NCBI GenBank assembly: GCA_040506895.1
Contig: JBEVVY010000001.1
Coordinates: 2,527,116 to 2,591,115, forward strand
Reading direction: 5' to 3'
DNA: 64,000 bases
Source: Sedimenticola_A sp040506895
GTDB taxonomy: Bacteria > Pseudomonadota > Gammaproteobacteria > Chromatiales > Chromatiaceae
The notes under the pieces were generated by a model that was given only the letters and a program-made list of their open reading frames with translations, was not told where the DNA came from and ran no database searches. Numbering within the stretch: position 1 is the stretch's first letter; each line of letters starts with the position of its first letter. This document shows, in pieces, positions 36,965 to 46,086 of this stretch. Made by a program: the position numbers and the translations under genes.

Positions 36965-37783
36965 ATGACCGACAAGTACGCCGTAATCGGCAATCCCATC
37001 GAGCACAGCAAGTCACCCCAGATCCACAGCGCCTTTGCGGAGCAGACCGGCCAGGACCTGGTCTACACCCGCCTGCTCGGCGAGCCGGGACATTTCGAGC
37101 GCGATGTGAAAGCGTTCATCGACACGGGCGGCAGGGGGCTCAATGTCACCGTCCCCTTCAAGGAGGACGCCTGGCAGCTGGCCGACGAACGCAGCCCCCG
37201 GGCCGAGACCGCAGGAGCGGTTAATACCCTGATCCTGCTCGACGACGGCCGCCTGCGGGGTGACAACACCGACGGCGTCGGCCTGGTGCGTGACCTGACC
37301 GTCAACCATGGCGCTTCGCTCAAGGGCAGCCGCATCCTCCTGCTCGGTGCCGGTGGCGCTTCAAAAGGGGTGGTACGCCCACTGCTCGAAGAGCAGCTCG
37401 AGACACTGGTGATCGCCAATCGCACCGCCTCCAAGGCGGTGGACCTGGCGGTGGAGCTTTCGGCGCTGGGCAGCGTGGAAGGCTGCGGACTGAATGAACT
37501 CCAGGGCAGGCGCTTCGACGTGATCGTCAACGGCACAGCGGCCGGACTTGGGGGCCAGGTGCCCGATATCCCGGATGATATCCTGCAACCCGGCGGCTGG
37601 ACCTACGACATGATGTACGCCAGCGAGCCCACAGCCTTCGTACGCTGGGGTGAGCGCCATGGCGCCTCCCAGGCCCTGGACGGCCTCGGCATGCTGGTGG
37701 AGCAGGCGGCGGAGTCGTTCTATCTCTGGCGCGGCGTAAGGCCGGAAACCGCCCCCGTCATCGGGATGCTGCGCGGCGCCTGA
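36965..37783 (+). CDS. aroE: Shikimate dehydrogenase
   Basis: Reduces 3-dehydroshikimate to shikimate with NADPH. 272 residues: NPIEHSKSPQIHSAF binds shikimate, NVTVPFKEDAW holds the catalytic Lys, GDNTDGVGLVRDL follows, and GAGGASKGVVRPL is the nucleotide site. The gene follows hemB by 16 bp and is followed by a REP cluster. Confidence 0.96.
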   Translation: MTDKYAVIGNPIEHSKSPQIHSAFAEQTGQDLVYTRLLGEPGHFERDVKAFIDTGGRGLNVTVPFKEDAWQLADERSPRAETAGAVNTLILLDDGRLRGDNTDGVGLVRDLTVNHGASLKGSRILLLGAGGASKGVVRPLLEEQLETLVIANRTASKAVDLAVELSALGSVEGCGLNELQGRRFDVIVNGTAAGLGGQVPDIPDDILQPGGWTYDMMYASEPTAFVRWGERHGASQALDGLGMLVEQAAESFYLWRGVRPETAPVIGMLRGA

Positions 37784-37810
37784 CCTTCCTGGCAACTTAA
37801 AACCAAACGC

Positions 37811-37884
37811 AGGGTGCAATAGCGAAGCGTATTGCACCGAATATTGTGTATCTGGTGGGTTACGCTACGCTAACCCACCCTACG
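37811..37884. repeat. REP element pair A (aroE-gamma-CA)
   Basis: Two palindromes: AGGGTGCAATAGCGAAGCGT with its ATTGCACC arm, and GGTGGGTTACGCTACGCTAACCCACCC. The same pair recurs at 47573, 52638, 53331 and 57298. The TAG stop of the gamma-carbonic anhydrase gene is inside it. Confidence 0.9.
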
Positions 37885-38416
37885 GATCATGTCGGTACTT
37901 AGCCGCCAATTTCACGTAATTGCCCCCGACATAATCGAGGAATTCGTGCTCCTCATCGGTGAGTGCCCTCACCTTCCTCGCCGGCGAACCCCTGTAGAGA
38001 TGACCGCTCTCCAGGGCCTTGCCCGGCGGCACCAGGCTCCCCGCCGCAAGAATCACCCTTGAGCCGATCTGCGCCCCGTCCATCACGATGGCCCCCATAC
38101 CGATAAGGCAGTGATCGCCGACGGTACAGCCGTGCAGCATCACCTTGTGGCCCACGGTCACGTCGTTGCCGATGGTCAGCGGGTAGCCACCGGGATTGAA
38201 GCGGCTGTCGTGGGTCACGTGGAGTACGCTGCCATCCTGGATATTGGTGCGCTCGCCGATACGGATGGCGTGAATATCCCCCCGCACCGCGGTGAGGGGC
38301 CAGATGGAGGAGCCGCTGCCGATCTCCACGTCGCCGATCACCACCGCGCTCTCATCCACCCAGGCGTCATCGGCAATCTTCGGCTGCATGCCGTCAAAGG
38401 GACGGATATTGGACAT
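37880..38416 (-). CDS. Gamma-carbonic anhydrase-like hexapeptide-repeat protein
   Basis: A 178-residue left-handed beta-helix protein of the YrdA/gamma-CA type: hexapeptide repeats with zinc-binding histidines in HVTHDSRFNPG, GHKVMLHGCTVGDHC. It may hydrate CO2 or be a structural relative. The start at 38416 follows a GAAGGAG ribosome-binding site. Stop in REP pair A. It is divergent from the lemA fragment. Confidence 0.9.
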   Translation of the reverse strand: MSNIRPFDGMQPKIADDAWVDESAVVIGDVEIGSGSSIWPLTAVRGDIHAIRIGERTNIQDGSVLHVTHDSRFNPGGYPLTIGNDVTVGHKVMLHGCTVGDHCLIGMGAIVMDGAQIGSRVILAAGSLVPPGKALESGHLYRGSPARKVRALTDEEHEFLDYVGGNYVKLAAKYRHDP

Positions 38417-38484
38417 GGGGGCTCCTTCAAAAATCGTGCAAAGAACCGATGATATACTCAAATCGGTTAACCAAGGAGCCTGCC

Positions 38485-38664
38485 ATGGATATCAGCACCT
38501 TCGTCTTTCTCGGCATCATCGCAGCGGTGGCCATCTACGCGGTGATGATCTACAACAACCTAGTGATCCTGAAGCACGGTGTCTCGAAGGCCTGGGCCAA
38601 TATCGACGTGCTGCTGAAGCAGCGACACGACGAACTCCCCAAGCTGGTGGAGACCTGCAAGCAG
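38485..38664 (+). pseudogene. lemA: lemA, 5' fragment cut by insertion
   Basis: The first 60 codons of a host-type lemA (LemA family membrane protein with one N-terminal transmembrane segment): FLGIIAAVAIYAVMIYNN and KAWANIDVLLKQRHDELPKL, ending ETCKQ at 38664. The continuation YMQYEQETLEKVM is found 7.57 kb away at 46235. The ATG has AAGGAG in front. The insert is AT-rich, while this part is GC-rich like its surroundings. Confidence 0.95.
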
Positions 38665-38883
38665 TTTTTATTATCGAGAAATTCTGGTTGCGCGGGGAAC
38701 CGTAGATATAACAAGCGTAGAAGTGATTTTGTTGCAACCGATCTGCAGAATCAGTTTTTGCAATAATCAGTTGCGGGACAGTAGACCGGAAAAAAGGATT
38801 AATTGGGAACACAGAAGGCCAAATCAGTTGCGTAAGATGCTACTAGAGTTCCTTCATTCACAATCATATTAGCGGACCAAGAA

Positions 38884-39459
38884 ATGGAAATAGTGCTCTT
38901 TATTTTAATTGCAATAACGCTTGTTGCAGGCGTGTACGCGATAGTTATTTACAATGGCCTAGTATCACTCAAGCACGCTTATAAAAAGGCATGGGCAAAC
39001 ATTGATGTTTTGTTAAAACAAAGGCATGACGAAATTCCTAAGCTGGTGTCTGTTGTGCAAGAGTACGCAAAATACGAACAAGAAACACTTGATAAGGTAA
39101 TGCAAGCCCGTGCATCAATTTATTCAGCGAGGGAGAATGGCGATGTGGCTGGCGTTGGAGCCGGGGAAAGTATGCTGCGTATGGGCTTGGGAAACTTGTT
39201 TGCAGTAGCGGAAAACTACCCGGAACTGAAAGCCAATGAGAGTTTTCAACACCTACAACACCGTATTAGTGGGTTGGAGAATAGTATCGCAGATCGCCGC
39301 GAATACTATAACGAAGCAGTAAATAACAACAATATCCGTATCGAACAATTTCCCGATGTAATCATTGCTCGATTTTTCAACTTCAATTCAGCCGAGTTGC
39401 TAGAGTTTAGTGAAGAAGAGATCAAAGATGTGGATGTAAAAGCTCTATTTAACAGCTGA
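38884..39459 (+). CDS. lemA: LemA family protein, carried by the insert
   Basis: A complete 191-residue LemA protein with an N-terminal membrane segment and a four-helix cytoplasmic or periplasmic domain. It is close to the disrupted host gene throughout (KAWANIDVLLKQRHDE, ADRREYYNEAVNNNNIRIEQ and others), but its DNA is far more AT-rich and its protein has clear substitutions, so it came with the insert. It is the first gene of the insert and reads in the same direction as the host lemA, so it may replace the broken function and pair with the GIDE gene downstream. Confidence 0.95.
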   Translation: MEIVLFILIAITLVAGVYAIVIYNGLVSLKHAYKKAWANIDVLLKQRHDEIPKLVSVVQEYAKYEQETLDKVMQARASIYSARENGDVAGVGAGESMLRMGLGNLFAVAENYPELKANESFQHLQHRISGLENSIADRREYYNEAVNNNNIRIEQFPDVIIARFFNFNSAELLEFSEEEIKDVDVKALFNS

Positions 39460-39489
39460 GGTGAGGGGCTATTCGTTATCTTTGGTAAT

Positions 39490-39507
39490 TCCATCGAATT
39501 CGATGGA
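39490..39507. promoter_or_regulatory. 18-bp perfect palindrome before the PIN operon
   Basis: TCCATCGAATTCGATGGA reads the same on both strands and lies 22 bp before the ATG of the PIN gene. It is a likely binding site for a dimeric regulator, possibly the winged-helix part of the PIN protein itself. Confidence 0.6.
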
Positions 39508-39529
39508 TTAAATTGTGGATATCTAAGCT

Positions 39530-40576
39530 ATGTTGGTAGTTGTTATTGACACCAATGTGTTTGTACGTGAAACACACCTTCTGAGAAAAAAGGGTGGTCC
39601 TACTCTTGTGCGACTCCTGCGCTTCACAAAAGGGATTCTCCAGGTTTCCGAAATCTTACGCCGGGAGTATGTTGAGCAAACAATCATTACGGCAGACCAA
39701 CAAAAGAAAAAGATAGATACAGCGTATAGCAACCTAGAAACGCTGCTAGGGACGCGAATTAATCCTATTGGTGCAAGCAAAGAAGTTGCCGAATTGCGAG
39801 CAGAAAAACGTCTTGGGGAGCTTGAGGAACTCACACTGGGTGAGCCACTTACAGATGAGCTACATGTGGCGGCTGGTAATCGCACTGTGGATAAAAAGCG
39901 ACCTACATCGAAGACTGATCACGGCTACAAAGATTGTCTGATATGGGAAAGTGTTTTGCGCTTGCCGCAGGGATCTGATGTCAGATTTGTTTCGAATGAT
40001 GGCAAAGCATTCTTCGACGGTGATAAATTCCATCAAGACCTGATTTCAGAGGCGCTGGAAGTTGGGATAACTGTGAAGGGTTATAAGGATATTGAGCGTT
40101 TGATAGAGGATCTAATTCATGAAAATCCGGAGATCGACCTTGTGACGCTAGAGGCTCAGGAACTAGCCGAAGAAACCCCAGATCTCATAGAAGATGCAGC
40201 GCCGTTTCTGCCCGTTTCTCAACCCGATGAAGCTGTCGGAGAAGATCACTCCCCACCTGGAGATCTAAACGAAGTCACTCAAAAACTTGCCGATGCACAG
40301 GGTCGCTTCGATGGTCTCGACCTGAAGGTTCTGGCATATATTGCTTACCTTGATTCTGCCAGTAAGACCGATCTCTTCAACGCCCTGTCCGATGCAGGTG
40401 TTGCTCACGATATCGCAAAGAATGTTGCCGAACGCTTAGTGATGGGCGGCTTCGTTCGTGACACGGGCAATCACTATCTTATCGCCGATCAAACTATCGT
40501 GGAGATCATCGTTCCGACTGTGGAAACGGAAATCATTGCCTGGTTAGGTACGCATCGGGGGCTAGATGGACAATAA
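39530..40576 (+). CDS. PIN-like nuclease with C-terminal winged helix
   Basis: A 348-residue protein with two domains. Residues 1-190 have the PIN-fold acidic pattern (Asp7 in VVIDTNVF, Glu41/Glu45, Asp135 in HGYKDCLIWE and Asp157 in FVSNDGKAFF), close in look to the DUF4935/PIN_8 group. An acidic linker (about 195-245) leads to a winged-helix-like C-terminus (residues 262-320; DLKVLAYIAYLDSASKTDLF and VAERLVMGGFVRDTGNHY). It would be a metal-dependent RNase with a protein- or DNA-binding tail. The next gene overlaps it by 11 bp. GC content is below that of the host. Confidence 0.72.
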   Translation: MLVVVIDTNVFVRETHLLRKKGGPTLVRLLRFTKGILQVSEILRREYVEQTIITADQQKKKIDTAYSNLETLLGTRINPIGASKEVAELRAEKRLGELEELTLGEPLTDELHVAAGNRTVDKKRPTSKTDHGYKDCLIWESVLRLPQGSDVRFVSNDGKAFFDGDKFHQDLISEALEVGITVKGYKDIERLIEDLIHENPEIDLVTLEAQELAEETPDLIEDAAPFLPVSQPDEAVGEDHSPPGDLNEVTQKLADAQGRFDGLDLKVLAYIAYLDSASKTDLFNALSDAGVAHDIAKNVAERLVMGGFVRDTGNHYLIADQTIVEIIVPTVETEIIAWLGTHRGLDGQ

Positions 40577-42980
40577 TGCTCGCCTAAAGGCGCTATCTCG
40601 CCTTGCCCAATCCAAAACCGAAGCTGCGGAAGCTGCACTACGGGATGAACTGGAAGATGCTATTGCGACTCTGGATGCTGAGACTAATTACGACGCACTA
40701 TCACAAAGCCTCGAAATTCTAGACGTTATAGGGTATCGGTTCAGCAATAGAACGGTCGATTTTATTGGAAACTTTGTTCAGACGATTGAAGGAAGGGAAC
40801 TTACCTACGCAGAGTCCTTTGAAGATTTCCCTGAGTACATCGCGGAATACAACAACACACAGAGTTTGATCGCCAAGGCTGTTGAGGTAATTGTTCGTCT
40901 AAGATATTTAGAAACTAAACCGGTGTTGCGAATCCTTCTGTCTCTCCATGACCACCCATCAGAGAAAGTGCGCCAGAAAGCATACAGTGGCCTGGATTCT
41001 CTAGCTAAGTATGACCTCAATGTGTTTTATGGTGCTGACAGGAAGGGAGGAATAGGACCGGCTCCTCAAAATGAAATACTCGAAGAGTTGGAGCCAATGA
41101 ATGATCCTTCTTTGAAGGCGAATTTTGAAGCATCGCAACGTATTCTCAGCAACATTTTATCGCCTACTCTAGAAGGTATCTCCTGGTCATACAATGCTGC
41201 AACATTTTCGCATGGTGCAATACCGGCGATTCCTCTTGTAGCAGATGTCCGGGCTCGCAGTATTAAAATGCTATGCCGTATCTATTCACTTGCTAATACC
41301 ACAAAAGAGAAGCTCGCCGTCATTAGTGCATTGACAGAATCGGCTAGGACTGAGCATCGGGTTGCAATGGATGAGAAGACACAGGAAATGGTTTCTAGAG
41401 ACTCAGTGGAAGTTCTCAATTTCTTTGCTCAGTTGATTCAGGTCGAAAATTTCCGAATTGTGCAGAAGATCGAATCAGAAAGTTACTGGATCTTCGTACG
41501 CGCATTCAATGATGATATTAGGAATGCTGCACTGAAGGTTGAAGAGGCGATTACCGAGAACAATGAGTATGCAGATTATCGTACCCTCATCGGGTTTGAA
41601 GGGATTTTCGGTGATTGGGCAACATATGAGCGAACAGGTGAACGGCACAGTGCAATAGAGAAGGAAAGACGAGAAAAAGCTTCAGAATTAGCTCATTCGA
41701 TTACCGCTGATAACTATAGTGAATGGCGTACCAAAATACTGGAATATGCGAAAACAGAGTCAGACGACCTTGCAACATTCCCTGTTTTTTATCATTTCCT
41801 TTCTGAGTTCGCTGGCACTCAACCCGATCTTGCTTTGAGGCTTATTAGTGAGGATACAAGTGAAGTTGCACGTTTTCTGATACCGATCCTCAGTAGCTTG
41901 TGGAACAGTGCTCATCGGAATCAAGCTCGCGCACTAATTGAGCGATGGATTGACGAAAGAGGATCCGACCAGGACCTATATCTCTTCTCGGCAATCAAAA
42001 TGTTTCTGTCGACTAGAGAACTGGATATAGATCTGTTAAAGCGGCTTCTCAGTAAGGTTGCCGCACTACAGGACATTTCATGTGTACGCCAGGTAACTGT
42101 CGTTGCTATTGCCCATTGGGAAGAGGCTAGGGACGTAATTCTAACTGAGTTGCTCTATCCTTCGTTGGACGTACAAACGGAAATGAAGAGTGCCAGCTGG
42201 ATTAACGAAATATGGTTTCGCGACGAGGCACGAAAACTTTTTGCAGGAATGAATCCTGAAGGTGTGGAACACATTCTTCAAAATCTTCTCGTTCTCAATA
42301 AGATTGATTATCACGCTGAGGAGGTGCTTTCTAGTCTCGCCCAACAGACCCCGGAGCGTGTTATTCAATTTTTTGTTCGGCGTATTGAGAAAGAAGAGGA
42401 AAATAGAATTAACGAAGGCACACGCGATTTTGATTCCATCCCCTTTGAGTTTTATAAGCTACAAGAGCCTTTATCAAAGATCCCTGGAGCCGCTGTGAGC
42501 CTTGTATTAGAGCATTACCGTAAAGATGCCACACTATTTGAGTTTCGTGGTGCAAGATTACTCAAGAACATCTTCCCGAAATTTTCGGAAGAGTTTGAGG
42601 CGGAGTTATTGCGATTGATCCGTGAGGGTATCGAAAGCAATCTGGAATTTGTAGTCAAGGTGCTTAGAAACTATGAAGGAAAACCCTTCATTCATCGACT
42701 CTGTAAAGCAATTGTGAAGACTGTAGAAAGCGACAGTCCTATCCTTGCTGAGGTTGCAATTGCCCTGGAGACCACTGGGGTTGTTGCAGGCGAATTCGGG
42801 ATGGCCGAAGCTTATGAAAGCAAAAGGCAGGAAGTCCTTGACTGGCTGACCGATTCTGATGAAAAAGTAAAGATCTTTGCAGAGCGGTATGTTGAAAATC
42901 TTCAACGGATGCTCGATGCAGAAACACAAAGAGCTGAAGAGGAAATTGCCTTGAGGAAACACCGATACGGTGAAGACTAG
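40566..42980 (+). CDS. 804-residue alpha-helical repeat protein, unknown function
   Basis: A large soluble protein with no signal peptide or membrane segment. It is almost all helical, with segments of about 35-45 residues that resemble HEAT/ARM repeats (for example RILLSLHDHPSEKVRQKAYS and LVLEHYRKDATLFEFRGARL), and it ends in a basic/acidic helix. No nucleotide-binding or catalytic motif is seen. Translation is coupled to the PIN gene by an 11-bp overlap, so the two are probably partners: repeat scaffold plus nuclease, as in some bacterial defence systems. That link is inference. Confidence 0.7.
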   Translation: MDNNARLKALSRLAQSKTEAAEAALRDELEDAIATLDAETNYDALSQSLEILDVIGYRFSNRTVDFIGNFVQTIEGRELTYAESFEDFPEYIAEYNNTQSLIAKAVEVIVRLRYLETKPVLRILLSLHDHPSEKVRQKAYSGLDSLAKYDLNVFYGADRKGGIGPAPQNEILEELEPMNDPSLKANFEASQRILSNILSPTLEGISWSYNAATFSHGAIPAIPLVADVRARSIKMLCRIYSLANTTKEKLAVISALTESARTEHRVAMDEKTQEMVSRDSVEVLNFFAQLIQVENFRIVQKIESESYWIFVRAFNDDIRNAALKVEEAITENNEYADYRTLIGFEGIFGDWATYERTGERHSAIEKERREKASELAHSITADNYSEWRTKILEYAKTESDDLATFPVFYHFLSEFAGTQPDLALRLISEDTSEVARFLIPILSSLWNSAHRNQARALIERWIDERGSDQDLYLFSAIKMFLSTRELDIDLLKRLLSKVAALQDISCVRQVTVVAIAHWEEARDVILTELLYPSLDVQTEMKSASWINEIWFRDEARKLFAGMNPEGVEHILQNLLVLNKIDYHAEEVLSSLAQQTPERVIQFFVRRIEKEEENRINEGTRDFDSIPFEFYKLQEPLSKIPGAAVSLVLEHYRKDATLFEFRGARLLKNIFPKFSEEFEAELLRLIREGIESNLEFVVKVLRNYEGKPFIHRLCKAIVKTVESDSPILAEVAIALETTGVVAGEFGMAEAYESKRQEVLDWLTDSDEKVKIFAERYVENLQRMLDAETQRAEEEIALRKHRYGED

Positions 42981-43132
42981 TTTCCTATCTAACTCTCCTG
43001 GAGTTTATTATTGGCTTTGATCCAAGCGATTAAACTACACATTATTTATCACGTTGTAGACGTCTTCCAAGAATTCGCTAATGTCTTCTCATGGAAAACC
43101 ATGGATGTTCGCAGCCTGATCTTTAACGGCCG

Positions 43133-43402
43133 CTAATCGTCATCTAGTTCGATGTTCAGGTGATTTAGTTCTACAGGCATTTCAGTTTTTTCGAGGTGCC
43201 GTATTTCATCCTCTGTTATCTCTGCAACATCAAGAGCTCTCCGCTTCTGAGCATTAGTCGTTTTATCTTCTTCTAACAAGTGATCCAGTTCTGGCGTTTC
43301 CCTGCCTTGATAGCCCTTCTCGAGTTCCTTCTTCAGATCATCAGGCAGTTCGTTCACATTGAACGCTTTCCTGGTGTCCTTGCTGTCGTGGTTTTGCGCC
43401 AT
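43133..43402 (-). CDS. Small acidic protein of unknown function
   Basis: An 89-residue, highly charged, probably disordered or helical protein (AFNVNELPDDLKKELEKG; ends ELNHLNIELDDD). No family recognised. It is convergent with the helical-repeat gene and 36 bp downstream of a similar small gene on the same strand; the two may be an antitoxin-like pair. Confidence 0.5.
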   Translation of the reverse strand: MAQNHDSKDTRKAFNVNELPDDLKKELEKGYQGRETPELDHLLEEDKTTNAQKRRALDVAEITEDEIRHLEKTEMPVELNHLNIELDDD

Positions 43403-43438
43403 TCCAAAGTCTCCTGGTGCTGCTGAAAGCGTAAATGG

Positions 43439-43645
43439 CTAGAACAGTTCCTTGCCCACTGGAGGAGCATCCATCCATTCTTTATCTTCCTCAGTAAGTT
43501 CAAATGACTCTCGAGGTGACTCATTTAAGAGACGCAGAAATTCTTCTGGGTCAAAGTCTTCAACTAGCGGACTTTCTTCTCCAGCCTGTAATCGTGCTCG
43601 CAAGGCTTTAAGTTTCTCTAAATCATTTTTGTTTTTGCTGCTCAT
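43439..43645 (-). CDS. Small ParD-like protein, possible orphan antitoxin
   Basis: A 68-residue helical acidic protein. LEKLKALRARLQAGEESPLV and DFDPEEFLRLL resemble the C-terminal, toxin-binding half of ParD-type antitoxins, but the usual N-terminal ribbon-helix-helix is absent. No ParE-like toxin gene is adjacent. Its upstream region was possibly cut by the IS21 element. Confidence 0.5.
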   Translation of the reverse strand: MSSKNKNDLEKLKALRARLQAGEESPLVEDFDPEEFLRLLNESPRESFELTEEDKEWMDAPPVGKELF

Positions 43646-43798
43646 GCTGATGTGTCTTCATTCACTATTACAAGAACAACTTAATTGCCATCGTGTTGAA
43701 TTGCACCCAAAACTGACCCACCTATCCCCATAATTTGCATCGAATTTTGACCCACGTACAACTCTACCTGCATCAAGGCTTTGCAGGAGTAAACAGGA

Positions 43799-45319
43799 GT
43801 GATCGACGTGGCGTTATTAAGCGTAATCAGACGATGGCATTTCCGGGAAGGAATGCCGATCCGGGAGATAACCCGAAGAACAGGACTAAGTAGAAATACA
43901 GTCCGCAAGTATTTAGCCAGTGGCGTGGTGGAACCACGCTACCCCAACCGTAAAAGTCCCTCCAAACTGGATGACTATGAACTGACGCTGACCAGTTGGC
44001 TGTTTCGTGAGTCCAGACGACATCGCAAGCAGCGCAAGACGGTCAAGCAGCTACACAGTGACCTGGTGCAACTGGGTTATACCGGGTCCTATGACCGGGT
44101 AGCCGCCTTTGCCCGCAACTGGCGGGCTGAGCAGCAGGAAGCCAAGAAGACCGCCGCCAAGAACACCTTTGTGCCGTTATCCTTTGCACCAGGAGAGGCG
44201 TTTCAGTTCGACTGGAGCGAAGACTACGTTCAGCTCAATGGCGTCAACACCAAGCTGCTGGTTGCTCATTTCAAGCTCAGCCACAGCCGCGTGTTCTTCA
44301 TGCGTGCTTACCTGATGCAAAGCCATGAGATGCTATTCGACGCTCACTATCATGCCTTTGTCACCTTCGGTGGCGTGCCGGAGCGTGGCATCTACGACAA
44401 CATGAAGACGGCAGTGGATAAAGTCCGCAAAGGCAAACAGCGGGATGTAAACAAGCGTTTTACCGCCATGGTCAGCCATTATCTGTTCGAGGCCGAGTTC
44501 TGCAACCCGGCAGCAGGCTGGGAGAAAGGCCAGGTCGAGAAGAATGTACTCGATGCCAGGAGACGCATCTGGCAGGGCGCACCCGCCTTCAAATCACTGG
44601 CAGGACTGAACCTGTGGCTCAGGCAGCGCTGTCTTGATCTGTGGCAGGAGCTGCCGCACCCGGAAGACAAGCGTCGCACCATAGGCGATTACTGGCAGGC
44701 AGAGCGTGAACACTTGATGGAGGCGCCTGCAGCCTTCGATGGCTTTGTCGAGTACAACAAGCGGGTCAGCTCCACCTGTCTGATTACCTACGACAACAAC
44801 CGCTACAGTGTGCCGGCCAGCTTTGCCAACCGACCAGTTAGTCTACGCGTGTATGCCGACCGGCTGGTCATTGTGGCCGAAGCCCAGGTGGTAGCCGTTC
44901 ATGAACGCGTCTTTAGCCGTGATCATAGTTTCCCCGGGAAAACCATCTACGACTGGCGCCATTACCTGTCAGTCGTGCAGCGGAAGCCCGGTGCTTTACG
45001 CAATGGTGCGCCATTCCATGAGCTACCCGAGAGCTTTAAGCGGCTACAACGCAAGCTGCTCAAGCGTCCCAGCGGTGACCGGGAGATGGTCGACGTACTA
45101 GCGCTTGTGCTGCTGCATGATGAAGCGCTGGTCGAACGTGCGGTAGAAGAGGCGTTAAAGATCGACCGCCCCTCCAAGCAGCATGTCATCAACTGTCTGA
45201 GCAGGATCACAGATAAGCCCAAGCCAGAACCTACTCAACCACCTGCTGCTCTGAAGCTGGTCACAGAGCCGACAGCAGATACCCACCGTTATGACAGACT
45301 CAGGAGGAAGCAGCAATGA
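43799..45319 (+). CDS. istA: IS21 transposase IstA
   Basis: The 506-residue transposase: N-terminal helix-turn-helix (GMPIREITRRTGLSRNTVRKYL), a DDE integrase core beginning FQFDWSEDYVQL and continuing PERGIYDNMKTAVDKV, and a C-terminal beta-barrel-like domain. GTG start preceded by CAGGAG. The reading frame is intact, so the element may be active. Confidence 0.94.
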   Translation: MIDVALLSVIRRWHFREGMPIREITRRTGLSRNTVRKYLASGVVEPRYPNRKSPSKLDDYELTLTSWLFRESRRHRKQRKTVKQLHSDLVQLGYTGSYDRVAAFARNWRAEQQEAKKTAAKNTFVPLSFAPGEAFQFDWSEDYVQLNGVNTKLLVAHFKLSHSRVFFMRAYLMQSHEMLFDAHYHAFVTFGGVPERGIYDNMKTAVDKVRKGKQRDVNKRFTAMVSHYLFEAEFCNPAAGWEKGQVEKNVLDARRRIWQGAPAFKSLAGLNLWLRQRCLDLWQELPHPEDKRRTIGDYWQAEREHLMEAPAAFDGFVEYNKRVSSTCLITYDNNRYSVPASFANRPVSLRVYADRLVIVAEAQVVAVHERVFSRDHSFPGKTIYDWRHYLSVVQRKPGALRNGAPFHELPESFKRLQRKLLKRPSGDREMVDVLALVLLHDEALVERAVEEALKIDRPSKQHVINCLSRITDKPKPEPTQPPAALKLVTEPTADTHRYDRLRRKQQ

Positions 45320-46086
45320 CGGCAGATGCCATGGTTACCACCCTTAAATCCCTCAAGCTGTTCGGTATGGCCGATACGGTTGCCACCATGTCAAAACAGG
45401 CGGCACCGATCTATCAACAGGCTGTTCCTATCCTGGAAACACTGCTCAAGGCCGAAGTGGCTGAACGCGAAGTGCGCTCAATAAACTACCAGATGAAAGC
45501 CGCCAGGTTCCCGGCCTATCGGGATCTGGCTGGCTTCGAGTTTAGGGAAAGCCAGGTAGATGAAGCCCTGATACGCGCTTTACACCGCTGTGAGTTCATT
45601 GAAGATGCCCAGAATGTGGTCTTCGTAGGTGGCCCGGGCACGGGCAAAACCCATCTGGCTACGGCCATTGCGGTGCAGGCCATACAGCACCACCATCTGC
45701 GCGTACGCTTCCTGCCCACCATCGAACTGGTTAATCAGCTGGAACAGGAAAAGCTCAACGGCAAACAGGGGCGTATCGCTAACCGCCTGATGCATACTGA
45801 CCTGGTGATACTCGACGAACTGGGTTACCTGCCGTTCAGTCAATCCGGTGGAGCATTGCTGTTCCACCTGATCGGCAAGCTCTATGAAAAGACCAGCATC
45901 ATTATCACAACCAACCTGAGCTTCTCAGAGTGGTCATCTGTCTTTGGTGATCCCAAGCTGACAACAGCACTGCTGGACCGGCTAACCCATCACTGCCATA
46001 TCATTGAAACCGGCAATGACAGTTACCGCTTCAGGCACTCAACTTCACAACAACAGGAGGATAGAAAAACTGGAAAAAGGAAGTGA
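45316..46086 (+). CDS. istB: IS21 ATPase helper IstB
   Basis: A 256-residue AAA+ (DnaC-like) protein that delivers target DNA to IstA. Walker A GGPGTGKTHLATAI and Walker B DLVILDELGYLPFSQ are intact, and TTNLSFSEWSSVFGD is the sensor region. ATGA overlap with istA. Confidence 0.95.
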   Translation: MTADAMVTTLKSLKLFGMADTVATMSKQAAPIYQQAVPILETLLKAEVAEREVRSINYQMKAARFPAYRDLAGFEFRESQVDEALIRALHRCEFIEDAQNVVFVGGPGTGKTHLATAIAVQAIQHHHLRVRFLPTIELVNQLEQEKLNGKQGRIANRLMHTDLVILDELGYLPFSQSGGALLFHLIGKLYEKTSIIITTNLSFSEWSSVFGDPKLTTALLDRLTHHCHIIETGNDSYRFRHSTSQQQEDRKTGKRK

